A DNA stretch of 64,000 bases from an uncultured Shewanella sp. GTDB taxonomy: Bacteria; Pseudomonadota; Gammaproteobacteria; Enterobacterales; Shewanellaceae. Positions 26,729-34,509 of the stretch are shown here, piece by piece (within the stretch, counting starts at the first letter, position 1; the number at the start of each line of letters is the position of its first letter). The notes below the pieces were generated by a model, which was given only the letters and a program-made list of their open reading frames with translations, was not told the DNA's origin and made no database searches. The DNA lies in contig NZ_CANMUW010000002.1 in the NCBI RefSeq assembly GCF_947501225.1, forward strand, positions 310,001-374,000. The letters run 5' to 3'. Both the position numbers and the translations under genes were made by a program.

Positions 26729-26742
26729 TTGATATTGGTCAA
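26729..26742 (-). promoter_or_regulatory. FNR/EtrA-type box upstream of nrdG
   Basis: TTGATATTGGTCAA fits TTGAT-N4-ATCAA with one mismatch. It lies about 80-90 bases upstream of the nrdG start, suitable for activation without oxygen. Confidence 0.6.
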
Positions 26743-27054
26743 ACTTCAGGCAACTATTTTAATTTTGGTAAATTCGACGCTGAGATCGGCTTGCAGTCAG
26801 GTAAAAAAGCATCTAGGGAGGACAAAAACACCGAGGCGAAAATAGCCGTTTAGGCGTTTAAATCTTACTTTAGCAGCAGCTTGGTTAAGGCTATTGCTTC
26901 AACACGGGACAAATCGGCCCCCGGGTGGGTGCCATTTATTCAGATTGGTATTAGTATGTGAGTCTGTTCGGTAAATGCTCTCCTGCACTGCAACTCATGC
27001 ACGCACAGAGAAGCAGAGATAGAAGCAGTCACTATGACTAAAAGGAAGCTTACA
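26743..27054. other. Intergenic region upstream of the acetyltransferase gene
   Basis: Roughly 310 bases between the divergent nrdG control sites and the acetyltransferase start. No gene, clear hairpin or recognised operator was found. It should contain the acetyltransferase promoter. Confidence 0.3.
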
Positions 27055-27546
27055 ATGGAAGTGATTATCAGACATACAGAGCCCGGGGATTTTGTCGGAA
27101 TACAAGCCCTTTATGCTCAAGCGGGTGCCTATTCGGGTACACTGCAACTGCCGCACCCTTCTCAACATTTGTGGCAGCAGAGGCTCGCGGCTCCCGGCCC
27201 TGACAGCTACAGCCTGGTCGCCGAAGCTAACGGCATCATAGTTGGCCAGATTGGCATGGATCTCATGAGCTCTCCACGGCGCAGACATGTCGGTAACATA
27301 GGAATGGCCGTCTGCAGCAACCAACAAAACCGGGGGATCGGCGCGCAACTTTTGGCGGCTATGCTCGACCTTGCCAACAACTGGCTGGCCGTGACACGGA
27401 TCGAGCTCGAGGTATACACAGATAATGAGGCCGCTATCGCCCTGTATGAAAAGTACGGCTTTGTTAAGGAGGGAACGGCAAAAAACTATGCGTTTCGCGA
27501 TGGCCGCTATGTGGATGCCTATCTTATGGCCAGAGTCTCTCTCTAA
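27055..27546 (+). CDS. yhhY: GNAT N-acetyltransferase, YhhY-like
   Basis: A 163-aa GNAT enzyme resembling E. coli YhhY, described as an L-amino acid N-acyltransferase. Shared landmarks are IRHTEPGD at the start, the TLQLPHPSQHLWQQRLA segment, RRRHVGNIGMAV, the acetyl-CoA loop QNRGIGAQLL, and the terminal YEKYGFVKEGTAKNYAFRDG with YVDAYLMAR. The ATG at 27055 has GGAAG eight bases ahead and gives the family N-terminus. An in-frame ATG seven codons upstream is less likely. It stands alone between nrdG and a small unknown gene. Confidence 0.85.
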   Translation: MEVIIRHTEPGDFVGIQALYAQAGAYSGTLQLPHPSQHLWQQRLAAPGPDSYSLVAEANGIIVGQIGMDLMSSPRRRHVGNIGMAVCSNQQNRGIGAQLLAAMLDLANNWLAVTRIELEVYTDNEAAIALYEKYGFVKEGTAKNYAFRDGRYVDAYLMARVSL

Positions 27547-27613
27547 GCGAGAAGGGAAATATACTCAGGGAGTTAGCAATATTTAAGCTTCAGCGGTGCA
27601 AGGATTGGGAGTG

Positions 27614-27856
27614 ATGGCAAGATTTACCATTAGCAGGTTGGATACGACTCAAGGCACCTTCCGCTTAACGGGCGAATGGACCCGGCCCGGCGATGATCAC
27701 ACCCGGACAAATAGTGACCTCACCATTCATACTCTGGATATCATGGGAACAGATGGTTGGCTTGGCTTAAAGCCAGAGAGAAATGCAACGCTTATCGATA
27801 CGCTTAAAGCTGAGATAAAGTCTCATCTGCGAGCGAAGCGGCAGAAGTCAGGCTGA
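27614..27856 (+). CDS. Small hypothetical protein
   Basis: An 80-aa soluble protein starting at an ATG behind GGGAG. It has no signal or membrane segment. The N-terminal half is beta-like (FTISRLDTTQGTFRLTGEW) and the C-terminus is helical and basic (LIDTLKAEIKSHLRAKRQ). No family is recognised. It follows the acetyltransferase gene after 67 bases on the same strand and converges on the P-loop kinase gene. Confidence 0.55.
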   Translation: MARFTISRLDTTQGTFRLTGEWTRPGDDHTRTNSDLTIHTLDIMGTDGWLGLKPERNATLIDTLKAEIKSHLRAKRQKSG

Positions 27857-27922
27857 AACTATGTTGTGGCTTAGTTACGCCCCTCCCGCCAGACAACACC
27901 CGGTTAATCAGCTACAGATAGA

Positions 27923-28411
27923 CTAAAACGGCTCGAACAGACCCGCCATCCTTTTTATCTGCTCCAGGGGAACACCATGACTATTACGTGCTGCGCACAA
28001 GAGCTGGTGCTCCTCATCCCGGGGCTCGCCAATTAACACATAACGGACCCGGTAGCCAAGCGCCTTGGCCGCAGCTTCATACGCCATCGACTCCCAGCGG
28101 GCCAGGTTGGTATTATCGCAGATGACGATAGGTACTGAAGCTGATAAGGCTTGAATGAAGCAGGTCAGATTACGTTGATGGTACTCGGAGAGGCGCGTGT
28201 TGTCGAAACAGTACTCTCCCGACCGGTAAAACTGGCTATCGGTCGAAAAGTGTCCTGAGCGGCGAATCAAGTCGGCAACCTCACGGGGCTGAGCGGAGAT
28301 AAACTCATCGACCCAGCGGGACTTACCGCTTCCCGGCAGCCCCCGCATGATGATGGCTAAGCGGCTGTTCATGGTCTCAGGCTGCAAAGTATCATTAATA
28401 GCTTGTTGCAT
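27923..28411 (-). CDS. P-loop kinase-like ATP-binding protein
   Basis: A 162-aa protein of the AAA_33/polynucleotide-kinase-like group. Walker A is RGLPGSGKSRW at about 23-33, and a later segment IVICDNTNLARWE resembles the Walker B/substrate-lid region seen in zeta-toxin and PNK-type small kinases. The substrate is not predictable. Its ATG overlaps the cobB stop by one base (TGATG), so the two are translationally coupled. An alternative start 13 codons in (MNSRLAIIM) also gives an intact fold. Confidence 0.8.
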   Translation of the reverse strand: MQQAINDTLQPETMNSRLAIIMRGLPGSGKSRWVDEFISAQPREVADLIRRSGHFSTDSQFYRSGEYCFDNTRLSEYHQRNLTCFIQALSASVPIVICDNTNLARWESMAYEAAAKALGYRVRYVLIGEPRDEEHQLLCAARNSHGVPLEQIKRMAGLFEPF

Positions 28412-29172
28412 CAGGTCGCTTCACTAATCAGGGGCGGTGCGCACTGACCCGCCAGATCCTTGATAATGGTTCCTGACAAAATATTATCGACTAACGCAGG
28501 CACGACCTCACTGGCCTTGCCCTGTAGGTGATATTGGAACTGACTATGGCGATCGGCTGCAACCAGGTTAACTTCAACCGTTTGTGCGCCATGGTGGTTG
28601 GCGGTATCGACAAAACCTGCGGCCGGATAGACAGAACCAGAGGTGCCTATAGCGATAAAGAGATCGCAGCTATCAAGTGCGTGCTGAATTCTGTCCAGAC
28701 CTATCGGCATCTCGCCGAACCAAACAACATGGGGTCTAAGCCTCTGCGCCGGAATACAACAGGTACAGGTGTGATTCGGCCCAAAAGGATCGCGCAGCAA
28801 AAAAGTTTGTCTTGAACGGGGACAACGACCCTTAGAAAGCTCACCATGCATATGCAATAAGCGTCGGGATCCGGCTCGCTCATGGAGATCGTCGATGTTT
28901 TGGGTGACCACCAACAGCTCACCTTCAAAATCCTGCTCGAGCCGCGCAAGCGCCGTATGAGCCATATTGGGTTCAACATCTCCACTGTGAAGCTGTTGCC
29001 AGCGGTTATTATAAAACCGCTCAACCAACTCGGGATCCGCCGCATAACCTTCCGGGGTGGCGACATCTTCTATCTTATGCTCTTCCCATAGCCCATCCTG
29101 GTCTCTGAATGTTCTCAGGCCCGATTCAGCTGAAATTCCAGCACCTGTTAATATCACTATCTGCCGATACAT
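28411..29172 (-). CDS. cobB: NAD-dependent protein deacylase (sirtuin, CobB type)
   Basis: A 253-aa class III sirtuin. NAD-binding GAGISAESGLRTFRD lies at about 10-24, TQNIDDLHERAG at about 94-105, and the catalytic histidine is in LHMHGEL. A zinc segment matches E. coli CobB in having RCPRS then CTCC. IGTSGSVYPAAGF and VNL complete the fold. The family's Tyr/Arg desuccinylase pair is plausibly the Y and R of FYNNRW. It removes acetyl and succinyl groups from lysines, for example on acetyl-CoA synthetase. It is first in a two-gene unit with the P-loop kinase. Confidence 0.95.
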   Translation of the reverse strand: MYRQIVILTGAGISAESGLRTFRDQDGLWEEHKIEDVATPEGYAADPELVERFYNNRWQQLHSGDVEPNMAHTALARLEQDFEGELLVVTQNIDDLHERAGSRRLLHMHGELSKGRCPRSRQTFLLRDPFGPNHTCTCCIPAQRLRPHVVWFGEMPIGLDRIQHALDSCDLFIAIGTSGSVYPAAGFVDTANHHGAQTVEVNLVAADRHSQFQYHLQGKASEVVPALVDNILSGTIIKDLAGQCAPPLISEAT

Positions 29173-29577
29173 CTTCAGTCCTTCTAATTATCATCATTGA
29201 TACTTCTAACGGCACTCACCTTATTACCATAGCAAGACCCGACAACAAAACAGATCTGACCCGTTAGTCTAAGGTATAGCGAGCCGATACACGCAAATTT
29301 CCGGCCCGTTTACGATAATCACAGCAATTTTGCCTAAAGTTCCCTCTGTAGGATATTGGTCATTAGTATAAAACCAATAATAACAATACAAAAAGTAAGC
29401 CTAAAAAACAGGTTTTATCGCGATTATGAGGGAGTTTTAGGCGATTTATTTATTTATGCAGTCATAAAGCAAGATCAAAGGTTTATGTTTTCAATTTGTG
29501 CACATATAATAGATTCCAGTATTCACAAATGAACCGATATTGGCTTGGCTAATGGTTCTGCAATCAAGAGATTAGTA
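29173..29577. other. Intergenic region upstream of fur
   Basis: About 400 AT-rich bases between the divergent cobB and fur genes. It contains an eight-base inverted repeat GCCTAAAA (29399-29406) / TTTTAGGC (29435-29442) and a TATAAT hexamer at 29505-29510 that is a likely -10 for fur. No gene was seen. Confidence 0.45.
29505..29510 (+). promoter_or_regulatory. Candidate -10 element of fur
   Basis: A perfect TATAAT about 70 bases before the fur ATG. The -35 region is not obvious, so the assignment is tentative. Confidence 0.4.
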
Positions 29578-30009
29578 ATGACAGATGGAAATCTAGCGCT
29601 AAAGAAGGCGGGTTTGAAAGTTACCTTACCACGAGTCAAGATCCTAGAACTGATGCAAGGACCGGAAAACCAACACATCAGTGCAGAAGATCTGTATAAG
29701 ACTTTACTCGATTTAGGTGAAGAGATTGGCCTTGCAACCGTATACCGGGTACTTAACCAGTTTGATGATGCGGGTATCGTCACGCGTCACCATTTCGAGA
29801 GTGGTAAAGCAGTATTTGAGCTTGCTACCCAACACCATCATGATCATCTGGTTTGCTTATCTTGCGGTAAGGTGATCGAGTTTTCTGATGATGTTATCGA
29901 AGCGCGCCAGGATGAGATCGCGATGAAGCACAACATTAAGCTGACCAACCATAGTCTATACCTCTATGGCGTTTGCACTAATGATGAGTGCGATCACGGC
30001 GACGCCTGA
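29578..30009 (+). CDS. fur: Ferric uptake regulator Fur
   Basis: A 143-aa Fur protein: winged-helix DNA-binding domain (KKAGLKVTLPRVKILELMQ, then LGEEIGLATVYRVLNQFDDAGIV) followed by the dimer/metal domain with the HHHDHLVCLSCGKVIEF signature, the second cysteine pair (CTNDEC) and other metal ligands. It represses iron uptake genes when Fe(II) is bound. The start at 29578 (MTDGNLALKKAG) matches the family; an in-frame codon 11 positions upstream would add residues not found in Fur proteins. It is monocistronic with its own terminator. Confidence 0.97.
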   Translation: MTDGNLALKKAGLKVTLPRVKILELMQGPENQHISAEDLYKTLLDLGEEIGLATVYRVLNQFDDAGIVTRHHFESGKAVFELATQHHHDHLVCLSCGKVIEFSDDVIEARQDEIAMKHNIKLTNHSLYLYGVCTNDECDHGDA

Positions 30010-30055
30010 TACCCGAAGCCCGACCCAGTTTCAGCAGTCCCGGTGACTGCAATCT

Positions 30056-30083
30056 AAAAACCAGCTCTATGCTGGTTTTTTTA
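30056..30083 (+). terminator. Intrinsic terminator of fur
   Basis: AAAACCAGC-TCTAT-GCTGG followed by eight T residues, 47 bases after the fur stop. It can also serve the convergent transporter gene through the A-run. Confidence 0.93.
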
Positions 30084-30110
30084 TACCTGAGATTTTTCAA
30101 TCCCCCCTTC

Positions 30111-31037
30111 TTATAACAGTACCCACAACCAGAAGCTAAAGCTGAACACCGAAAGTATGGTCGACAAAACGACCGTACTGGCCAGAGTCGATTGTTGTGA
30201 CTTTAACTGGGTCGCGACAAGGTAGGCATTTACTCCCAAAGGAGATGCACTCATCAACACCACCAGCGACACCTGTTGATGATTGAGAGCCAACAGATAG
30301 TTTCCACACAGATAAACCAGAGCCGGTAAGAGCAGTAGCTTAAAAATGCTGGCGAACATAGATGCCAACCAATTATCGCCGATACGATAGAAGCTTAAGT
30401 TTGCCCCCAAGACAAACAGGGCACAGGCTAAGGCTGGCTCGGAGATGAGCGTTAGCGCGGCGATGAGTTCCCGGTGAACAGGCACACCGATAGCATTGCA
30501 GACCAGTCCAGCCGTGATACTGAGTACCACAGGATTAATCACCAGTGTTCTGCCAAAGGTTCGCCACGAAAAACCATCGATAGAGTGTCTGGCCGCCAAT
30601 AAGAAAGTTAATGCAAACAGGATGGCGCTGTGAAACGTGATGATGGCGAAGACACTCCCCATCATCTGCTCGCCAAGCGCCGCGATAATCACCGGCAGGC
30701 CTATCAGAATCGTATTGGAGTAACTGCAGCCTAAGGCAAACACGCTGCTGCCGGCACCTGTGCCCCTCCCCCTTTCCATCAGATAGCGGTTAAACAGGAA
30801 ACCCAGCAGGTAAATACCGAGCACAGGAAGATAGAAAGCCGCTAGCATATTAATATCAAAGCTTTTCTCCAAATGTGCCAGGTACATATTTAAAAACAGG
30901 AAGACGGGAATACAGAGATTAAAGGCAAACTTACTGATCCCTCCTATCTGCGACTTACTGAAAAATTGAAAATGGGTCACCCAGTAACCAAGGAGTACCA
31001 TGCATAGAAGCGGAAAGGTGATAGAGATAATTGTCAT
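30111..31037 (-). CDS. AEC family transporter (auxin efflux carrier-like permease)
   Basis: A 308-aa membrane protein with about ten hydrophobic segments in two similar halves, typical of the AEC/malate-permease-like family: LLCMVLLGYWVTHF at the start, the CIPVFLFLNMYL helix, YSNTILIGLPVI in the first half, and LVVLMSASPLGVNAYLVA in the second. The substrate is unknown; relatives move dicarboxylates or small organic anions. It lies downstream of the suc terminator on the same strand and is probably transcribed separately. Confidence 0.85.
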   Translation of the reverse strand: MTIISITFPLLCMVLLGYWVTHFQFFSKSQIGGISKFAFNLCIPVFLFLNMYLAHLEKSFDINMLAAFYLPVLGIYLLGFLFNRYLMERGRGTGAGSSVFALGCSYSNTILIGLPVIIAALGEQMMGSVFAIITFHSAILFALTFLLAARHSIDGFSWRTFGRTLVINPVVLSITAGLVCNAIGVPVHRELIAALTLISEPALACALFVLGANLSFYRIGDNWLASMFASIFKLLLLPALVYLCGNYLLALNHQQVSLVVLMSASPLGVNAYLVATQLKSQQSTLASTVVLSTILSVFSFSFWLWVLL

Positions 31038-31100
31038 TGAGTTGCCGGGTAGATCGCTAAGAATTGAAGTGGCTAAGGACAGGAGTCAGCCTCGGCTAAC

Positions 31101-31125
31101 AAAAAAGGCGCCAATGGCGCCTTTT
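31101..31125 (-). terminator. Intrinsic terminator of the suc operon
   Basis: Minus-strand stem AAAAGGCGCC-ATT-GGCGCC followed by TTTTTTG, just after the sucD stop at 31143. Confidence 0.92.
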
Positions 31126-31142
31126 GTAACGAGCGATAAAGA

Positions 31143-32015
31143 TTACCAGCCCGTCTTAGTGCGTAGTGCAGTACCAATTTCGGCAAGTGAGCGTACTGTC
31201 GTCACGCCTGCAGCTTCAAGCGCAGCAAACTTGTCTTCAGCCGTACCCTTACCGCCGGCGATGATAGCACCGGCATGGCCCATACGCTTACCGGCAGGAG
31301 CAGTAACACCCGCAATGTATGAAACCACAGGCTTAGTCACATTAGCCTTGATATACTCAGCCGCTTCCTCTTCAGCTGTACCACCAATTTCACCAATCAT
31401 TACGATGGCTTCTGTCAGCGGATCGTTTTGGAACATCTCCAACACGTCGATGAAGTTAGTACCCGGAATTGGGTCACCGCCGATACCAACACATGTTGAT
31501 TGGCCGAAACCTTCATCGGTAGTCTGCTTAACCGCTTCGTAGGTCAGTGTACCTGAACGGGAAACGATACCGACTTTACCCGGCTTGTGGATGTGACCCG
31601 GCATGATACCAATTTTACACTCACCGGGAGTGATAACACCCGGACAGTTTGGACCGATCATGCGAACGCCGGTCTCTTCAAGCTTAACTTTAACTTCAAG
31701 CATATCCAGAGTAGGAATACCTTCAGTAATGCATACGATTAGCTCGATGCCACCGTCGATAGCTTCAAGAATTGCATCTTTACAGAAAGGTGCAGGTACG
31801 TAGATAACAGTCGCAGTCGCGCCGGTTTCAGCCACGGCATCTTTAACAGTGTTAAAAACCGGAAGACCTAGATGAACCTGACCGCCTTTTCCTGGTGATA
31901 CACCGCCGACCATCTGAGTGCCATACGCGATAGCTTGCTCAGAGTGGAAAGTACCTTGACCACCGGTGAACCCCTGACAGATAACTTTGGTATCTTTATT
32001 AATTAATACAGACAT
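31143..32015 (-). CDS. sucD: Succinyl-CoA synthetase alpha subunit
   Basis: A 290-aa subunit that binds CoA and carries the active-site phosphohistidine. The CoA-binding N-terminus ([20 protein letters not shown]), the PAPFCKD segment, [20 protein letters not shown] and the [12 protein letters not shown] phosphohistidine region (His in GHAG) are all present. With SucC it makes succinate and ATP from succinyl-CoA in the TCA cycle. Its ATG overlaps the sucC stop by one base. It is the last gene of the sdh-suc block. Confidence 0.98.
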   Translation of the reverse strand: MSVLINKDTKVICQGFTGGQGTFHSEQAIAYGTQMVGGVSPGKGGQVHLGLPVFNTVKDAVAETGATATVIYVPAPFCKDAILEAIDGGIELIVCITEGIPTLDMLEVKVKLEETGVRMIGPNCPGVITPGECKIGIMPGHIHKPGKVGIVSRSGTLTYEAVKQTTDEGFGQSTCVGIGGDPIPGTNFIDVLEMFQNDPLTEAIVMIGEIGGTAEEEAAEYIKANVTKPVVSYIAGVTAPAGKRMGHAGAIIAGGKGTAEDKFAALEAAGVTTVRSLAEIGTALRTKTGW

Positions 32016-33181
32016 TATTTGCCCTCCGCTGCAGCAACAACTTTAACAGCAGCATCAGTCAGTGACTCGGCTGCGATAATGTCAAGACCAGAACTGGCCA
32101 ATACATCACGACCCAGATCGGCATTAGTACCTTCGAGACGAACAACAACCGGCACTTCAACACCCACCTCTTTTACAGCGCCGATAATACCTTCGGCGAT
32201 CATGTCACAACGTACGATACCGCCAAAGATGTTCACAAGAACCGCTTTAACATTATCGTCAGACAGGATGATCTTAAACGCTTCGGCTACACGCTCTTTG
32301 GTCGCACCGCCACCAACATCGAGGAAGTTAGCCGGCTTGCCGCCGTGCAGGTTTACGATATCCATCGTACCCATGGCAAGGCCAGCACCGTTAACCATAC
32401 AGCCTACGTTACCGTCCAGTGCAACATAGTTCAGCTCAAACTTAGCCGCATGCGCTTCACGTGCATCATCTTGTGATGGGTCGTGCATATCACGGATCTT
32501 TGGTTGACGGAATAAAGCGTTACCATCGATACCAATCTTACCGTCCAGACAGTGAATGTTGCCCTCTTCGGTGATTACCAGAGGGTTAATCTCCAAAAGT
32601 GCAAAATCGTGATCATTGAACATGTTCGCCAGACCCATAAAGACCTTAGTGAACTGCTTCATCTGTGTTGGAGTCAGACCCAACTTGAAGCCAAGGTCAC
32701 GCGCCTGGTATGGCTGAGGGCCTGTCAAAGGATCGATAATCGCTTTATGGATCAACTCCGGCGTCTCTTCTGCAACAGTCTCAATCTCAACACCACCTTC
32801 GGTCGACGCCATAAATACGACACGACGGGTAGCACGATCGACAACGGCACCAAGATAAAGCTCATTAGCGATATCTGTGCAGCTCTCAACTAAGATCTTT
32901 GCAACAGGCTGACCTTTCTCATCGGTCTGGTAAGTAACCAGGTTCTTACCTAACCAATGTTCAGCGAAAGCTCTGATCTCTTCTTTATCGCCGGTAACTT
33001 TAACGCCACCTGCTTTACCACGGCCGCCTGCGTGTACTTGACACTTAACAACCCACATATCTCCGCCAATATGGCCGGCAGCTTCTACAGCTTCTTGAGC
33101 CGTATCACATGCAAAACCTTCTGACACTGGTAAACCATATTCGGCAAATAGGGCTTTTGCCTGATACTCATGCAAATTCAT
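32015..33181 (-). CDS. sucC: Succinyl-CoA synthetase beta subunit (ADP-forming)
   Basis: A 388-aa subunit with the ATP-grasp fold. Seen are [22 protein letters not shown] (N-terminus), the [17 protein letters not shown] nucleotide loop, [31 protein letters not shown], and [16 protein letters not shown], which contacts the phosphohistidine loop of SucD. The length is standard. It is preceded by a 112-base gap from sucB containing a large hairpin (33246-33274). Confidence 0.98.
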   Translation of the reverse strand: MNLHEYQAKALFAEYGLPVSEGFACDTAQEAVEAAGHIGGDMWVVKCQVHAGGRGKAGGVKVTGDKEEIRAFAEHWLGKNLVTYQTDEKGQPVAKILVESCTDIANELYLGAVVDRATRRVVFMASTEGGVEIETVAEETPELIHKAIIDPLTGPQPYQARDLGFKLGLTPTQMKQFTKVFMGLANMFNDHDFALLEINPLVITEEGNIHCLDGKIGIDGNALFRQPKIRDMHDPSQDDAREAHAAKFELNYVALDGNVGCMVNGAGLAMGTMDIVNLHGGKPANFLDVGGGATKERVAEAFKIILSDDNVKAVLVNIFGGIVRCDMIAEGIIGAVKEVGVEVPVVVRLEGTNADLGRDVLASSGLDIIAAESLTDAAVKVVAAAEGK

Positions 33182-33245
33182 GATGATCTATCCGTATACT
33201 TCTTATCAAATCCAACTGGCCTCTTGGGGCCAGTAACGAGGGTGT

Positions 33246-33274
33246 TACTCACTACCTCAATGAGGCAGTGAGTA
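33246..33274 (-). promoter_or_regulatory. Long hairpin in the sucB-sucC gap
   Basis: Perfect arms TACTCACT / AGTGAGTA enclosing an inner CCTC-GAGG stem. It is not followed by a T-run, so it is more likely an RNA processing or stability element that separates sucAB from sucCD expression than a terminator. Confidence 0.55.
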
Positions 33275-33293
33275 CGATGTCACTGCGCTATTA

Positions 33294-34481
33294 TTATAAA
33301 TCAAGCAGTAAACGAGTTGGGTCTTCCAGGAAGTCCTTAATGGCAACCAGGAATCCAACAGACTCACGACCATCGACAATACGATGATCGTAAGATAGTG
33401 CCAGGTACATCATAGGCAGGATTTCAACCTGTCCATTGACTGCCATAGGGCGATCTTTGATGGCATGCATGCCTAAGATTGCACTTTGTGGCAGGTTCAA
33501 AATTGGTGTAGACATTAGTGAGCCAAATACACCACCGTTAGTCACGGTGAAATTACCACCGGTCATATCATCAACGGTGAGCTTACCGTCACGACCTTTG
33601 ATGGCTAATTCACGAACGTTACGTTCGATATCGGCAAGACTCATAGTATCGGTATCGCGAAGCACCGGTGTTACCAGGCCGCGTGGCGTAGAAACTGCGA
33701 TACTCACGTCGAAGTAGTTGTGATAAACCAGATCATCGCCATCGATAGAAGCGTTAACTTCCGGGTAGCGCTTCAATGCTTCGGTTACAGCCTTAACATA
33801 GAAAGACATGAAGCCAAGGCGAATGCCATGACGCTTCTCGAAGATCTCCTGATATTGCTTACGGATATCCATGATAGGCTTCATGTTAACTTCGTTAAAC
33901 GTCGTCAGCATGGCCGTTGAGTTTTTAGCCTCAAGCAGGCGATTAGCGATTGTCTTACGAAGACGTGTCATAGGTACACGCTTCTCGCTACGCTCGGCCA
34001 TAGGGGCTACGGCTTGTGGAGCGCTTACAGGTGCGGGTGCCGCTTTAGCATCTTTAACGAAGGCTTCAACATCTTCTTTAGTGATACGACCACCAACACC
34101 TGTACCTTTTACTTGAGCGGCATCGACATTGTGCTCGGCAATTAAGCGGCGAACAGACGGGCTGAGTGCATCATTTGACTCTTCTGCAGCCTCAGGAACG
34201 ACAGCTTCGGCTTCCGCCTTAGTGACCTCCTGGCCTGCCACAGCGCCGGCAACAAATTTAGCGATAACAGCTTCGGCAAGGACTGTGTCCCCCTCTTCGG
34301 CTAAGAACTCAGCGATTTGACCATCTTCAGGGGCCACAACTTCGAGTACAACTTTATCAGTTTCGATATCTACTAAGTTTTGATCGCGAGAAACTTGTTC
34401 ACCAGCTTGGACGTGCCAAGTAGCAATCGTTGCATCGGCAACTGATTCTGGCAATACGGGTACCTTAATTTCGATACTCAT
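33294..34481 (-). CDS. sucB: 2-oxoglutarate dehydrogenase E2, dihydrolipoyl succinyltransferase
   Basis: A 395-aa E2 subunit. One lipoyl domain (about 1-78; lipoylated lysine in [11 protein letters not shown]), a peripheral-subunit-binding domain ([32 protein letters not shown], about 107-142) and the catalytic core ending with [12 protein letters not shown] (His and Asp) are present. It transfers succinyl groups to CoA at the core of the complex with SucA and Lpd. No lpd gene is in the window. Confidence 0.98.
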   Translation of the reverse strand: MSIEIKVPVLPESVADATIATWHVQAGEQVSRDQNLVDIETDKVVLEVVAPEDGQIAEFLAEEGDTVLAEAVIAKFVAGAVAGQEVTKAEAEAVVPEAAEESNDALSPSVRRLIAEHNVDAAQVKGTGVGGRITKEDVEAFVKDAKAAPAPVSAPQAVAPMAERSEKRVPMTRLRKTIANRLLEAKNSTAMLTTFNEVNMKPIMDIRKQYQEIFEKRHGIRLGFMSFYVKAVTEALKRYPEVNASIDGDDLVYHNYFDVSIAVSTPRGLVTPVLRDTDTMSLADIERNVRELAIKGRDGKLTVDDMTGGNFTVTNGGVFGSLMSTPILNLPQSAILGMHAIKDRPMAVNGQVEILPMMYLALSYDHRIVDGRESVGFLVAIKDFLEDPTRLLLDL

Positions 34482-34509
34482 GGGGAGCTATCCTTTTAAT
34501 TATCTGTTA

